Made by a program: the position numbers and the translations under genes
Notes under the pieces: generated by a model
What the model saw: the letters and a program-made list of their open reading frames with translations, nothing else
Told to the model about the DNA's origin: nothing
Database searches by the model: none
Assembly (NCBI RefSeq): GCF_022533585.1
Contig: NZ_CP092827.1
Coordinates: 5,240,001 to 5,304,000 of the forward strand
Origin: Pseudomonas sp. LS.1a
GTDB lineage: Bacteria > Pseudomonadota > Gammaproteobacteria > Pseudomonadales > Pseudomonadaceae
Direction: 5' to 3'
Length of the DNA: 64,000 nucleotides
Shown here: one piece after another, positions 26,501 through 35,388 of the stretch
Numbering within the stretch: the stretch's first letter is position 1
Layout of the letters: each line of letters opens with the position of its first letter

Positions 26501-28519
26501 GAGTTGCGCCAGGCCTAGATGGAACAGCGAATGCGCCGCTTCCAGCCATTCGATCTCGGCCATTTGCAGGGGCAGTTGGTGGCCCTTGTATTCACGAGCC
26601 AGGCGATCGAAGGCGGTGGCCAGTTCAGCGACCGGCATCACTCCGGCCATGGCGGCACTGCCCTTGAGCGTGTGCAGGGCGCGCTGCAGGCTATCGCTGA
26701 CCGACGTGTCGTGGCCGTCGGCACCCTGCAGGAAAGCCTCCAGGCTGGCCAGGTGACCCTGCGCCTCGCTGCGGAAAATGTCGAGCAGCTGCGGGTCGAG
26801 GCCATCGATATCGGCCACTACGGGGGCATCGTTTTCGGCCAGGGCATGCAGGTGCCCGGCCAGTCGCTCGATTGCCGTCAGTTGCGGCAACTGGCCGGCG
26901 GCAAAGTCGGCCAGCAGGTCGGGCAGGTGGACGAACACCTGCTGCAGGGCCACTACGCCTTCCGGGCTGAGCACGCTGCGGCCCTCGAGTACCCGGTTCA
27001 ACAGGTGCTCGGCGCCCCAGGCCAGCTCGGCCACCGCCTCGGCATGTACCATGCGGCCACTGCCCTTGAGCGTATGCAAGGCGCGGCGCACTTCTCCCAG
27101 TGCCTCGCGCTGCTGGTTGTCGGCACGCCAGCGCAGCCAGTGGCGCTCGATTTCCGGCAGCAGTTCACCGGCCTCGTCGAGAAACACTTCGCGCAACTCG
27201 TCATCGATGCCATCAGCGCTGCCATCTTGGCCTGCAGTGGCCTCGACCAGCGCGCAGTGCACGCCCAGCGTCGCCAGGCTGGCGCGCGCCATGTCGATGA
27301 ACGGCTGGCCATCCGCCAATGGGTCCGCCACCCGCCATTGCAGGTAGCATTCGGCGGCGCTCAGGGCCTCGGCCAGGTGCCTCAGCTCGTCGGCCGGCGG
27401 CTCTACCTCCAGGTGCTGCAGCCAGCGCTGCACATAGCTGGCGCAACCGGCAAACAGCTCGGCCACGGCCGGTAGCATCAACATCGCCAGCGCCCCGCGA
27501 ATCTGCTGCAACAACCCTGGCAAGGGTTGCAGGCGTTGCCGCGGCCAGTCGGACTCCAGGCAATCGCCGATCAGGTCCTTGGCCTGCTGCAGCACGTTCA
27601 GCGACTCGTTCAACACCAGTTGGCGGATCTCGGCCAGGTCCGAGCCCGGCAGGCCACCCTGGCCGTTTTCCTCCAGCGGGCCGACCATGCCATTGAGCGT
27701 GGCCTCCACATACAGCAGGGCCCCCGCTACATCCATCAACACCGCGTCATCCACCACCCGCTCGCCCTGGGCCAGGGCCTGCAGCGCCAGCACCTGGTCG
27801 ATGATCACCCGGCGTGGCTGCTGGAAGCCCAGCACCGCCAGGGTGTCGGCCACGTGGCGCAGCGGTGCCAGCAGGGCATCGAGCTGCTCGCTGTGCTGGC
27901 GATCGCTGCGCACGAACTGGTCCAGGCGCTCCTTGATGCGCATCAGGTCATCGCACAGCGCGGTCACCACCGAGCGCAGGGCATCGCGGCCCGGCCCGGC
28001 CTGCAACTGCTCGCGCCAGTTGCCCAGCGACAGGTCGAGGTTGGCCAGGTCGTCGGCACCGGCAAAGCGTTGGGTGGCACCGCTGATCAGGCTGGCCTGG
28101 GCCAATGGCTCCTCGCCACGGCAGGCACGCAGCTGGTTGAGCAGCGGCAGCATCACCAGTGGCAGGTCGTGGCGGGCGCCGCGCAAGCGCTCCAGGTACG
28201 AGGGCAATTGCTCCAGGCCGCGGAACAACGCCCCCAGGCAATCACCGCGGGGGCTGACCTGGCCATCGGCCAGGGCCTTGGCGAACAGCTCCAGTTCTTC
28301 GGCCAGGCGCGTGGCGCCGCGCAGTTCGAGCATGCGCAGGCAGCCGTGCACCTGGTGCAGGTTATCGACCACGAACGCCAGCATCGACAGGTCGCCCGGC
28401 TCGCCGGCAAAGCGCTCCAGCGCCTGGCGCGCCTGGCCCAGGCAGTCGAGGATGGCAGCCCTGGTCCAGGCCAGCGCCACCGTGTCGTGGCGCTCGGGGC
28501 TTACAGCAACTACAGCCAT
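23567..28519 (-). CDS. chpA: Multi-Hpt CheA-type hybrid histidine kinase of the Pil-Chp system
   Basis: A 1650-residue kinase that controls type IV pilus motility and cAMP in relatives. From the N terminus: a variant Hpt with HQVHG near residue 58; canonical Hpt sites HTLKGSGRM near 481, HTLKGSAAM near 616 and HTLKGVARM near 932; and a degenerate region near 790 (LTTLGHAAHLADLW). Next come the CheA dimerisation region (LDDLGNLAGEHSVIRGRI) and kinase boxes HMLRNAVDHGL near 1235, DDGAGV and GRGLGMDVV. A CheW domain (about 1360-1500) and a C-terminal receiver follow (VVDDSVTVRK near 1525, LLLDIEMPRMDGF near 1580). P. aeruginosa ChpA is about 2470 residues, so this version has fewer phosphotransfer modules. 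It begins 22 bp after pilJ. Confidence 0.92.
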   Translation of the reverse strand: MAVVAVSPERHDTVALAWTRAAILDCLGQARQALERFAGEPGDLSMLAFVVDNLHQVHGCLRMLELRGATRLAEELELFAKALADGQVSPRGDCLGALFRGLEQLPSYLERLRGARHDLPLVMLPLLNQLRACRGEEPLAQASLISGATQRFAGADDLANLDLSLGNWREQLQAGPGRDALRSVVTALCDDLMRIKERLDQFVRSDRQHSEQLDALLAPLRHVADTLAVLGFQQPRRVIIDQVLALQALAQGERVVDDAVLMDVAGALLYVEATLNGMVGPLEENGQGGLPGSDLAEIRQLVLNESLNVLQQAKDLIGDCLESDWPRQRLQPLPGLLQQIRGALAMLMLPAVAELFAGCASYVQRWLQHLEVEPPADELRHLAEALSAAECYLQWRVADPLADGQPFIDMARASLATLGVHCALVEATAGQDGSADGIDDELREVFLDEAGELLPEIERHWLRWRADNQQREALGEVRRALHTLKGSGRMVHAEAVAELAWGAEHLLNRVLEGRSVLSPEGVVALQQVFVHLPDLLADFAAGQLPQLTAIERLAGHLHALAENDAPVVADIDGLDPQLLDIFRSEAQGHLASLEAFLQGADGHDTSVSDSLQRALHTLKGSAAMAGVMPVAELATAFDRLAREYKGHQLPLQMAEIEWLEAAHSLFHLGLAQLDSTPLAAIPGAAELIEQVGQAVDGRLASLHDDPQHARRNKRDPQLIASFLAQAMDILLDAESLLSRWQEQPGQRDALDSLLDELTTLGHAAHLADLWQMDDVCEALLDLYGAVEEGSLPADARFFAQAQRAHEALLDMLDEVAAGQDIPPRPELVDSLRNLLGQALAPEATGLVGIDTVTPLHPDMDLADTLGLGLAHNPSLPAVAEPLVEEPESPGEELLEVFLEESSDIVESAAAALARWQADPRSSVEVDNLMRDLHTLKGVARMVEIAPIGDLAHELEFLYELLAAGRMPPSAPLFALLQNCHDRLAHMLDAVRLGQPLHAATALIDYIRNFSFSALADSAAGQGPIEAATIEAPAVAPERVPGDMVKVDAELLDDLGNLAGEHSVIRGRIEQQVNDAQFTLNEMETTLERMRDQLLRLDIETQGRISSRQQFEGDTYDDFDPLEMDRHSQLQQLSRALFESASDLLDLKETLAHRAQEAYSLLQQQARVNSQLQEGLTATLMVPFERLVPRLQRVVRQVASELGKQVELVVGNAEGELDRSVLERMVAPLEHMLRNAVDHGLESREMRLAAGKPEQGTIHLNLLHEGADIVIEMTDDGAGVPLEAVRRKAIKRGLLDPQAHLSDHEILQFILRPGFSTAEKITQISGRGLGMDVVHEEVKQLGGSMSIESAQGKGARFLIRLPFTVSVNRALMVHLGEEQYAIPLNTIEGIVRVPAAELAACYQLDAPRYVYAGHEYELRYLGELLQGMPRPALLGQSVPLPVLLVHSQEQSFAIQADSLSPSREIVVKSLGPQFAAVAGLSGATLLGDGRVVLILDLLGQLRGQQRRLARLPGGGGAQRQVFGPAPRRALLVMVVDDSVTVRKVTSRLLERHGMSVLTAKDGVDAMALLEEHRPDVLLLDIEMPRMDGFEVATRIRRDERLKDLPIIMITSRTGQKHRDRAMAIGVNEYLGKPYQESVLLQSIAHWSQTHA

Positions 28520-28541
28520 GGGCACTCCTCGGCGCTGCTCT

Positions 28542-30596
28542 TCAGTTGGGCTCTTTGGGTGGCGGCAGGGTAAACCCGGACACCGAACGGCGCATCTCGC
28601 TGGCCATGCGCGCCAGGTGGCGGATGCTGTCGGCGGTGGCGCCGGAGCCGGCGGAGGTCTGCGCGGTAATCTGCTGGATGACCGCCATGGTGTGGGAGAT
28701 CTGCCCGGCCGACGAAGTCTGCAACTGGGCGGCATCGGAGATGCTGTGGATAAGGTCGGCGAGGTTCTGCGAAACACCCTCGATCTCGGCCAGCGCCACC
28801 CCGGCATCCTGGGCCAGGCGGGCACCGCGTACCACTTCGGCGGTGGTCTGCTCCATGGAGATCACCGCCTCGTTGGTGTCGGCCTGGATGGTGCGCACCA
28901 GCGCCTCGATCTGCCGGGTGGCCGACGACGAGCGTTCGGCCAGGCGCTGTACCTCGTCGGCGACCACGGCAAAACCACGGCCGGCCTCGCCGGCCAGCGA
29001 GGCCTGGATCGCCGCATTGAGGGCGAGGATGTTGGTCTGGTCGGCAATGTCGTCGATCAGGCTGACGATGTCGCCGATTTCCTGGGAGGACTCACCGAGG
29101 CGCTTGATCCGTTTGGCGGTGTCCTGGATCTGCTCGCGAATGTTGTCCATGCCGTTGATGGTGTTGTGCACCACCTCGTTGCCCTTGTTGGCGATCGCCA
29201 CCGAGCGCTCGGCCACCTTGGCCGACTCGTAGGCGTGCGCCGAAACCCGGTCGATCGACTCGACCATGTCGCCGACCGCCTCGGACGCCTCGCTGATCTG
29301 CTCGGCCTGGTGCTCGGAGGCCTTGGCCAGCTGGCGTGCGGTGTTCTGCGTGTCCTGCACGGCGGCAGCGACCTGCATCGCGCTGTGGTTGATGGTGGCG
29401 ACCAGGTCGCGCAATTGGTCCACGGAATAGTTGATCGAGTCGGCAATGGCGCCGGTAAAGTCTTCGGTCACCGATACGGTCACGGTCAGGTCGCCGTCAG
29501 CCAGCTCTTCGATTTCGTCGAGCAGGCGCATGATCGCCTGCTGGTTGCGTTCGTTCTTTTCCGCTGTCTCGCGCAGTTGGCGGTTGGTGGTGCGCACCAT
29601 GACCAGGCCGATGAGGATGATCGAAGCCAGCGCCAGCAGCCCCAGGGCATAGCCGCCGACGGTGTCGAGGGTGCGCCCGCCAGCCAGGTTCTCGAAGCCG
29701 TTGGCCAGGTACGAGGCCTCGTCGAGCAGGGTTTGCGACAGGCTGAAGATATTGCCCGCGGCCTCGCGCACGCGGAACAGTTCCGGCGAGGTTTCGAGGA
29801 TTTCATCCACCGAGCCGGCAACGAACTGGAACAGCTCGGCAATTTCGGCCAGGCGCGCGCGGGCGTCGGCATCCTCGACACGGGTCACCTGGATCGCCCC
29901 GTTGCCACTGAGCATGCCCTCAAGCACCTGGCCGAAGCGCCCGGCATCGCGGCCAAAGGCGTCGGCCGCCTGGGCCGCGGTGTCGTCACCGGCCAGCACG
30001 GTGTTGACCGAGCCGAGGATGCGTTCGGCCAACAGCAGTTGGCGCTGGGCCACTGCCACCTGGTTGGCCGGGGCGCCGCTCTGCAGCAGGATCTCGACCA
30101 CTTTCTCGTATTCCACCTGCAACTGCGGCACGGTCTCGGCCAGGGTTGCCGCCACCTGGTGCAGTGACAGCACGGTCTGCTCGCTGGCGAGGATGGTGTC
30201 GGTGTTCTTGCGCAGGCTTTCCCAGTCGCGGCGTACCGCTTCCATTTCGTCACGCACCATGGGCGGCGCAGGCGGCAGGCCGGTGGACTTGTCACCCTCG
30301 CGCAGGTAGCCCCAGCGCCGTTCGAAATCGTTGCGCGCGTCCGACAGCAGCTTGAAGGCCAGGGCCTTGCCGGTGGCGGCTTCGGTGGCATTCTTGGCGA
30401 TGCGCTGCGACAGCACCCGCAGTTCGCCGGCGTGGCCGATGTACTGCTTGTCGTAGTTGGACTGGGTGTTCAGGTAGGCGAAGTTGGCGAACAGCAGGAT
30501 GATCGACAGGATCAGGATCAGGAACAGCACGGTGATCTGCGCGATGCTGCGGGTACGTGGGGTCACGGTAGTGACGGGGGTGGCAGGCTTGTTCAC
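28542..30596 (-). CDS. pilJ: Chemoreceptor PilJ of the Pil-Chp system
   Basis: 684 residues. TM1 ([20 protein letters not shown]) lies near 25-45. A long helical periplasmic region with two PilJ-type modules spans about 45-315, and TM2 ([20 protein letters not shown]) lies near 320. A HAMP segment and a methyl-accepting signalling domain follow, with hairpin tip [20 protein letters not shown] near 520. In P. aeruginosa PilJ senses surface contact and pilin. There is no pilK methyltransferase gene after it: chpA follows in 22 bp. The promoter is upstream of pilG. Confidence 0.95.
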   Translation of the reverse strand: MNKPATPVTTVTPRTRSIAQITVLFLILILSIILLFANFAYLNTQSNYDKQYIGHAGELRVLSQRIAKNATEAATGKALAFKLLSDARNDFERRWGYLREGDKSTGLPPAPPMVRDEMEAVRRDWESLRKNTDTILASEQTVLSLHQVAATLAETVPQLQVEYEKVVEILLQSGAPANQVAVAQRQLLLAERILGSVNTVLAGDDTAAQAADAFGRDAGRFGQVLEGMLSGNGAIQVTRVEDADARARLAEIAELFQFVAGSVDEILETSPELFRVREAAGNIFSLSQTLLDEASYLANGFENLAGGRTLDTVGGYALGLLALASIILIGLVMVRTTNRQLRETAEKNERNQQAIMRLLDEIEELADGDLTVTVSVTEDFTGAIADSINYSVDQLRDLVATINHSAMQVAAAVQDTQNTARQLAKASEHQAEQISEASEAVGDMVESIDRVSAHAYESAKVAERSVAIANKGNEVVHNTINGMDNIREQIQDTAKRIKRLGESSQEIGDIVSLIDDIADQTNILALNAAIQASLAGEAGRGFAVVADEVQRLAERSSSATRQIEALVRTIQADTNEAVISMEQTTAEVVRGARLAQDAGVALAEIEGVSQNLADLIHSISDAAQLQTSSAGQISHTMAVIQQITAQTSAGSGATADSIRHLARMASEMRRSVSGFTLPPPKEPN

Positions 30597-30607
30597 GTTC
30601 GCAGGTC

Positions 30608-31162
30608 CTATAACGCCACATCGAGAAAGCCCGGCGCCTGGGCCAGGGCGAAGGGGCTGAAGATCGCCCAGTTGCGTTCACGCGGGAAGTGCCCCTGCAC
30701 GAAAGGTGCAGCGGCACGGATCAGGGGCTGTGGTGGCGACAGCTGCAGGCTGTCCAGGGCAAAGTGCTGCAGGCCCAGCACCTCGTCCACCAGCAAGCCG
30801 ACGAACAGGTCCTCGTGGTCCAGCACCAGCACCCGCCGCTGCTTGCCCGGGGCGGCGTGGCCCAGGCCGAAGAAACTGCTCAGGTCCATCACCGGCAGCA
30901 GCCGGCCACGCAGGTTGGCCACCCCGCACACCCACGGCTGCACGCCAGGGACGCGGCTGCTGCGCGGTTCGCGCAGCACCTCGGCCACCTCGCCCATGGG
31001 CGCGACGAACCATTGCCCGGCAATGCGAAAACCGATGCCGCTCCACTGTTGCAGGCGGTTGTCTTGCGGCGGCTGGTCGGCGACCAGCAGGCGGCAGCGC
31101 CGGTCGATGTCCAGCAACAACTCGAAGGCGGTCAGCGACGCGCCCTGCGGGCGGGTGGTCAA
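30608..31162 (-). CDS. pilI: CheW-like coupling protein PilI
   Basis: 184 residues, mostly one CheW domain ([40 protein letters not shown], with the WVxGVxNLRGxxLP core). It links PilJ to ChpA. The best start is a TTG at 31162, because no ATG lies near it and TTG overlaps the pilH stop as TTGA, implying coupled translation. It ends 11 bp before pilJ. Confidence 0.9.
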   Translation of the reverse strand: MTTRPQGASLTAFELLLDIDRRCRLLVADQPPQDNRLQQWSGIGFRIAGQWFVAPMGEVAEVLREPRSSRVPGVQPWVCGVANLRGRLLPVMDLSSFFGLGHAAPGKQRRVLVLDHEDLFVGLLVDEVLGLQHFALDSLQLSPPQPLIRAAAPFVQGHFPRERNWAIFSPFALAQAPGFLDVAL

Positions 31163-31524
31163 GCCCCCAGCACTTCTTTGAGCTTGGCGATCAGCGCGTC
31201 CTCTTCCACCGGCTTGGTCAGGAAGTCACGGGCGCCCTGGCGCGTGGCCCAGATGCGGTCGGTTTCCTGGTCCTTGGTGGTGACCACGATCACCGGGATG
31301 GCGCTGGTTTCCGGGTCCTTGCTGAGCTGGCGAGTGGCCTGGAAGCCGTTCATGCCAGGCATGACGATGTCCATCAGCACCGCATCTGGCTTGTCCTGCC
31401 GGGCCAGGGCCACGCCATCGGCACCATTGTTGGCCTTGAGCACCTGGTAGCCGTGCTTTTCCAGCCACTCGGTCAATCGGTACATCTCTGTCGGCGAGTC
31501 GTCGACAATCAGAACTCGGGCCAT
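31159..31524 (-). CDS. pilH: Response regulator PilH
   Basis: A 121-residue stand-alone receiver: VLIVDDSPTEMYRLTEWL at the start, phosphoacceptor Asp in VLMDIVMPGMNGF near residue 52, VVTTKDQETD, and the lysine in DFLTKPVEED. In P. aeruginosa PilH controls pilus retraction or resets the kinase. Its stop overlaps the pilI start. Confidence 0.95.
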   Translation of the reverse strand: MARVLIVDDSPTEMYRLTEWLEKHGYQVLKANNGADGVALARQDKPDAVLMDIVMPGMNGFQATRQLSKDPETSAIPVIVVTTKDQETDRIWATRQGARDFLTKPVEEDALIAKLKEVLGA

Positions 31525-31571
31525 GCTGGTTCCCCATCAGGAAAGAAAGACCGTGCCATGGCGGGGCGCGG

Positions 31572-31973
31572 TCAGGGTGCGTGTTGTTGGGCTGCGGCAA
31601 AACCGGGCACATGGGCGCGGATCGCATCGAGCAGCTCTTCCTTGCTGAACGGTTTGGTCAGGAACTGGTCGGAGCCGACCACCCGGCCACGGGCCTTGTC
31701 GAACAGGCCGTCGCGTGACGACAGCAGAATGACCGGGGTGTCCTTGAAGGCACTGTTGTGCTTGATCACCGCGCAGGTCTGGTAACCGTCCAGGCGCGGC
31801 ATCAGCACATCGACGAAAATGATGCTGGGCTGGTGGTCGACGATCTTGGCCAGGGCATCGAAGCCATCGCTGGCGGTGATCACCTCGCAGCCCGCTTCAC
31901 CGAGCAACATCTGCGCGGTGCGGCGGATCGTGCGCGAATCGTCGATCACCATCACCTTCAGGGGTTGTTCCAT
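31572..31973 (-). CDS. pilG: Response regulator PilG
   Basis: A 133-residue single receiver domain (MEQPLKVMVIDDSRTIRRTA, phosphoacceptor in FVDVLMPRLDGYQT near residue 58, SSRDGLFD, FLTKPFSKEE). In P. aeruginosa PilG activates pilus extension and cAMP synthesis. ATG 31973 is chosen because the fold starts there; the open frame upstream runs into a repeat. It is the first gene of the pilGHIJ-chpA-chpC operon. Confidence 0.95.
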   Translation of the reverse strand: MEQPLKVMVIDDSRTIRRTAQMLLGEAGCEVITASDGFDALAKIVDHQPSIIFVDVLMPRLDGYQTCAVIKHNSAFKDTPVILLSSRDGLFDKARGRVVGSDQFLTKPFSKEELLDAIRAHVPGFAAAQQHAP

Positions 31974-32010
31974 CTGTTGGGCTACCGTTTGCCGAAATTC
32001 CGGGGCCGTT

Positions 32011-32053
32011 GCGGGAGCGGCCTTGCGTCGCGAAAGGGCTGCGCAGCAGCCCC
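32011..32053. repeat. Single copy of the second (GGAGCGGCCTTG) repeat family
   Basis: GCGGGAGCGGCCTTGCGTCG followed by CGAAAGGGCTGCGCAGCAGC matches the arms of the 16371-16497 and 38201-38316 palindromes. Only one copy is present, and it folds as GGGCTGCGCAGCAGCCC. It lies between the divergent pilG and gshB genes. Confidence 0.82.
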
Positions 32054-32210
32054 ATGGGCCTGTCATTCAGCACTATGACTGGCATTTTTAGCACACTCCG
32101 GGTGGCCATTCCATCTGCCGCGCCCCTTGACCGGCAGCGTTCACAGCGCCACCCTGAGCCACTTTTCTTTCGATCCATCGCGGCCACGCGCCGCCAAGAG
32201 GAACCACCCC

Positions 32211-33164
32211 ATGAGCGTTCGCCTCGGCATTGTCATGGACCCCATCGCGTCCATCTCCTACAAGAAGGACAGCTCGCTGGCCATGCTGCTGGCCGCCCAG
32301 GCTCGCGGCTGGAGCCTGTTCTACATGGAGCAGCGTGACTTGTACCTGGGCGCCGGCCAGGCCCGTGCGCAGATGCGCCCGCTGAAAGTGTTTGCCGACC
32401 CGGCCCGCTGGTTCGAGCTGGGCGACGAGCAGGACAGTGCGCTGGCCGACCTGGACGTGGTCCTGATGCGCAAGGACCCGCCCTTCGACATGGAGTTCGT
32501 CTACAGCACCTACCTGCTGGAGCAGGCCGAGCGCGAAGGCGTGCTGGTGGTCAACCGCCCGCAGAGCCTGCGCGATTGCAACGAAAAACTGTTTGCCACC
32601 CAGTTCCCGCAGTGCATGGCGCCGACCCTGGTCAGCCGCCGTGCCGATATCCTGCGAGAGTTCGCCACCACCCACGGCGACGTGATCCTCAAGCCGCTGG
32701 ACGGCATGGGCGGTACCTCGGTGTTCCGCCACCGCCCGGGTGACCCCAACCTGTCGGTGATCCTCGAAACCCTGACCCAGCACGGCGGCCAGCAGATCAT
32801 GGCACAGGCCTACCTGCCCGAGATCAAGGACGGCGACAAGCGCATCCTGATGATCGACGGCGAGCCGGTGGACTACTGCCTGGCGCGCATCCCGGCCAGC
32901 GGCGAGACCCGTGGCAACCTGGCCGCCGGCGGCCGTGGCGAAGCACGCCCGCTGACCGACCGCGACCGCTGGATCGCCGCCCAGGTCGGCCCGACCCTGC
33001 GCGAGAAGGGGCTGCTGTTCGTGGGCCTGGACGTGATCGGCGACTACCTCACCGAAATCAACGTCACCAGCCCCACCTGCATCCGCGAGATCGATGCCGC
33101 CTACAACACCGATATCGGCGGCAAGCTGATGGATGCCATTGATCGCCAGCTGAAGGCGCGCTGA
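32211..33164 (+). CDS. gshB: Glutathione synthetase
   Basis: GshB ligates glycine to gamma-glutamylcysteine with ATP to give glutathione. The 317-residue ATP-grasp enzyme starts MSVRLGIVMDPIASISYKKD. DVILKPLDGMGGTSVFR near residue 162 is the ATP-grasp lid, and the C terminus has VGLDVIGDYLTEINVTSPT, the metal-binding motif of the family. ATG 32211 follows AGAGGAACC. It is divergent from pilG and leads toward a tonB gene, an arrangement common in Pseudomonas. Confidence 0.97.
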   Translation: MSVRLGIVMDPIASISYKKDSSLAMLLAAQARGWSLFYMEQRDLYLGAGQARAQMRPLKVFADPARWFELGDEQDSALADLDVVLMRKDPPFDMEFVYSTYLLEQAEREGVLVVNRPQSLRDCNEKLFATQFPQCMAPTLVSRRADILREFATTHGDVILKPLDGMGGTSVFRHRPGDPNLSVILETLTQHGGQQIMAQAYLPEIKDGDKRILMIDGEPVDYCLARIPASGETRGNLAAGGRGEARPLTDRDRWIAAQVGPTLREKGLLFVGLDVIGDYLTEINVTSPTCIREIDAAYNTDIGGKLMDAIDRQLKAR

Positions 33165-33255
33165 CCGCCGACGCACGGCAACAACCCAGAGTGGGGTATG
33201 ATGCGGGTCCTTTTTGCCTGGCCTGTTGCCCCGCCCTGCGGTTGCTGGATACCTG

Positions 33256-34161
33256 ATGACGCTGCCCGCTGACATCCCCGCCGACCTGCTGCCCCCCCGA
33301 GTTCGCCCGGTGGACCGGCTCGGCTTTACCCTGTTCCTGGCTGCCCTGGTGCACCTGGCGCTGATCCTCGGCGTCGGTTTCAGCGTGGTCAAGCCTGCCG
33401 AAATCCGCCACACCATGGACATCACCCTGGCCACCTTCAAAAGCGAGAAACCGCCGCAGAAGGCCGATTTCCAGGCCCAGGACAACCAGCAGGGCAGCGG
33501 CACCCTGGACAAGAAAGCGGTGCCCAAGACCACCGAACTGGCGCCGTTCCAGGACAGCAAGATCAACAAGATCACCCCGCCACCTGCAGCCAGGCCCGAG
33601 GTTGTGCCGCCCCCTGCCCCGCAGAAGTCGGCGGTCGTGACCACGGCGCCCAAACCGCAAAAGGTCGAGCCCAAGCCCAAGGAAAGCAAGCCGCGGCCCA
33701 AGCCGGAAGCGCCGGCACCGGACTTCGACAGCTCGCAGCTGTCCAGCCAGATCGCCAGCCTGGAGGCGGAGCTGTCCAACGAGCAGCAGATGTATGCCAA
33801 GCGCCCGCGTATCCACCGGCTCAATGCCGCCTCGACCATGCGCGACAAGGGCGCCTGGTACAAGGAAGAATGGCGCAAGAAGGTCGAGCGGGTGGGTAAC
33901 CTGAACTACCCCGACGAAGCGCGCCGGCAACAGATCTACGGCAACTTGCGCATGATGGTGTCGATCAACCGCGATGGCTCGCTGTACGAGGTGCTGGTAC
34001 TGGAGTCGTCCGGGCAACCGGTGCTGGACCAGGCGGCGCAGCGCATCGTGCGGCTGGCGGCGCCGTTTGCACCGTTTACCGGGGACCTGGCCGAGTTTGA
34101 CCGGTTGGAGATCATCCGCACCTGGCGCTTTGCCCGTGGGGACCGTCTGTCCAGTAACTGA
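33256..34161 (+). CDS. tonB: TonB-type energy transducer
   Basis: 301 residues. One N-terminal membrane anchor (FTLFLAALVHLALILGVGFS, about 25-45; the membrane His resembles the TonB anchor) is followed by a Pro/Lys-rich periplasmic stretch (about 90-160) and a C-terminal TonB domain (about 215-300; SINRDGSLYEVLVLESSGQP, RTWRFARGD). It passes proton-motive energy via ExbBD to outer-membrane receptors. No exbBD is adjacent, and pseudomonads carry several TonB paralogs, so its receptor set is not known. Confidence 0.9.
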   Translation: MTLPADIPADLLPPRVRPVDRLGFTLFLAALVHLALILGVGFSVVKPAEIRHTMDITLATFKSEKPPQKADFQAQDNQQGSGTLDKKAVPKTTELAPFQDSKINKITPPPAARPEVVPPPAPQKSAVVTTAPKPQKVEPKPKESKPRPKPEAPAPDFDSSQLSSQIASLEAELSNEQQMYAKRPRIHRLNAASTMRDKGAWYKEEWRKKVERVGNLNYPDEARRQQIYGNLRMMVSINRDGSLYEVLVLESSGQPVLDQAAQRIVRLAAPFAPFTGDLAEFDRLEIIRTWRFARGDRLSSN

Positions 34162-34170
34162 TTTGCGGCC

Positions 34171-34281
34171 TTGCGCGATCGCTGTGGGAGCGGGTTTACC
34201 CGCGAATGCGCCAGATCAGGCAATGATGCCGCCTGGTCGGACGCATTCGCGGGTAAACCCGCTCCCACAGCGATCGCGCAA
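34171..34281. repeat. REP element pair with perfect 40-bp arms
   Basis: Arms 34171-34210 and 34242-34281 are exact reverse complements over 40 bp with a 31-bp spacer. The match extends past the normal repeat into the outer flanks TTGCGCGATCG/CGATCGCGCAA. It lies immediately after tonB. Confidence 0.93.
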
Positions 34282-34332
34282 GCCTCGTTGAGCACCTTGT
34301 CAGCCTCGCCACCTGGCGCCACACTATCCCCC

Positions 34333-34902
34333 ATGAAAACCCACACGCCGAGCTACCTCAAGCATCAGTTCCTGATCGCCATGCCGCACATGGCCGATCC
34401 GAACTTCGCCCAGACCCTCACGTACATCGTCGAGCACAACGCCCATGGCGCCATGGGCCTGGTGGTCAACCGGCCGCAGGAGCTGAACCTGGCCGACATC
34501 CTCGAGCAGCTGCGCCCGGACGAAATGCCGCCGGCCAGCACCTTGCAGGTGCCGATCTACCTGGGTGGCCCGGTACAGACCGACCGAGGCTTCGTGCTGC
34601 ACAGCAGCGAGTGCAGCTTCCAGGCCACCGTCGCACTGGAAGGGCTGTCGCTGACCACGTCGCAGGATATCCTGTTGGCCATCGCCGCCGGAGTCGGCCC
34701 GAAACAGAGCCTGATCACCCTGGGCTATGCCGGCTGGGAAGCGGGCCAACTGGAAGAGGAACTGGCCGACAACGCCTGGCTCAACTGCCCGTTCGACCCG
34801 GAAATCATCTTCGGCAAGGCCAGCGACCTGCGCCTGGAAGCCGCCGCCGCCAGCCTGGGGATCAACCTGAACCTGCTGACCAGCCAGGCGGGCCACGCCT
34901 GA
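34333..34902 (+). CDS. YqgE/AlgH-family protein
   Basis: A 189-residue single UPF0301 domain (YLKHQFLIAMPHMADPNF, NAHGAMGLVVNRP, LGGPVQTDRGFVLHS are the conserved blocks). P. aeruginosa AlgH was first linked to alginate regulation, but the biochemical function of the family is unresolved. It overlaps ruvX as TGATG and is widely found beside ruvX, so a shared nucleic-acid or quality-control role is possible. Confidence 0.93.
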   Translation: MKTHTPSYLKHQFLIAMPHMADPNFAQTLTYIVEHNAHGAMGLVVNRPQELNLADILEQLRPDEMPPASTLQVPIYLGGPVQTDRGFVLHSSECSFQATVALEGLSLTTSQDILLAIAAGVGPKQSLITLGYAGWEAGQLEEELADNAWLNCPFDPEIIFGKASDLRLEAAAASLGINLNLLTSQAGHA

Positions 34903-35339
34903 TGGCTGAACTGCACCCTGAACTACGTCTACTGCTGGGCTTCGACTACGGCAGCAAACAGATCGGCGTGGCCGTCGGCCAGGTGGTCACCGGCCAGGCC
35001 CGCGAGCTGTGCACCCTGAAGGCGCAGAACGGCGTGCCGGACTGGGCCCAGGTGGAAAAGCTGATTGCCGAATGGAAGCCCGATGCCATCGTCGTCGGCC
35101 TGCCGCTGAACATGGACGGCACCCCCAGCGAAATGAGCGCCCGCGCGGAAAAATTCGCCCGCCGCCTGAACGGCCGCTTCAACCTGCCCGTGCACACCCA
35201 CGACGAACGCCTGACCACCTTCGAGGCCAAGGGCGAGCGCATGGCCCGTGGCGGCCAGCGCGGCAGCTACCGCGACAACCCGGTCGATGCCATCGCCGCC
35301 GCCCTGTTGTTGCAAGGCTGGCTGGAGGCCAATACCTGA
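34902..35339 (+). CDS. ruvX: Holliday-junction resolvase-like pre-16S rRNA nuclease RuvX (YqgF)
   Basis: 145 residues with an RNase H fold: [16 protein letters not shown] holds the first catalytic Asp near residue 14, [12 protein letters not shown] follows, and [19 protein letters not shown] holds the last acidic residues. In E. coli YqgF matures the 5' end of 16S rRNA. The start codon overlaps the yqgE stop, and it is 50 bp before pyrR. Confidence 0.94.
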   Translation: MAELHPELRLLLGFDYGSKQIGVAVGQVVTGQARELCTLKAQNGVPDWAQVEKLIAEWKPDAIVVGLPLNMDGTPSEMSARAEKFARRLNGRFNLPVHTHDERLTTFEAKGERMARGGQRGSYRDNPVDAIAAALLLQGWLEANT

Positions 35340-35388
35340 TCATCTTTGCCGCCGGGCCCGCCCGGCGCACCCTTCCGAGGAGCCCGCA

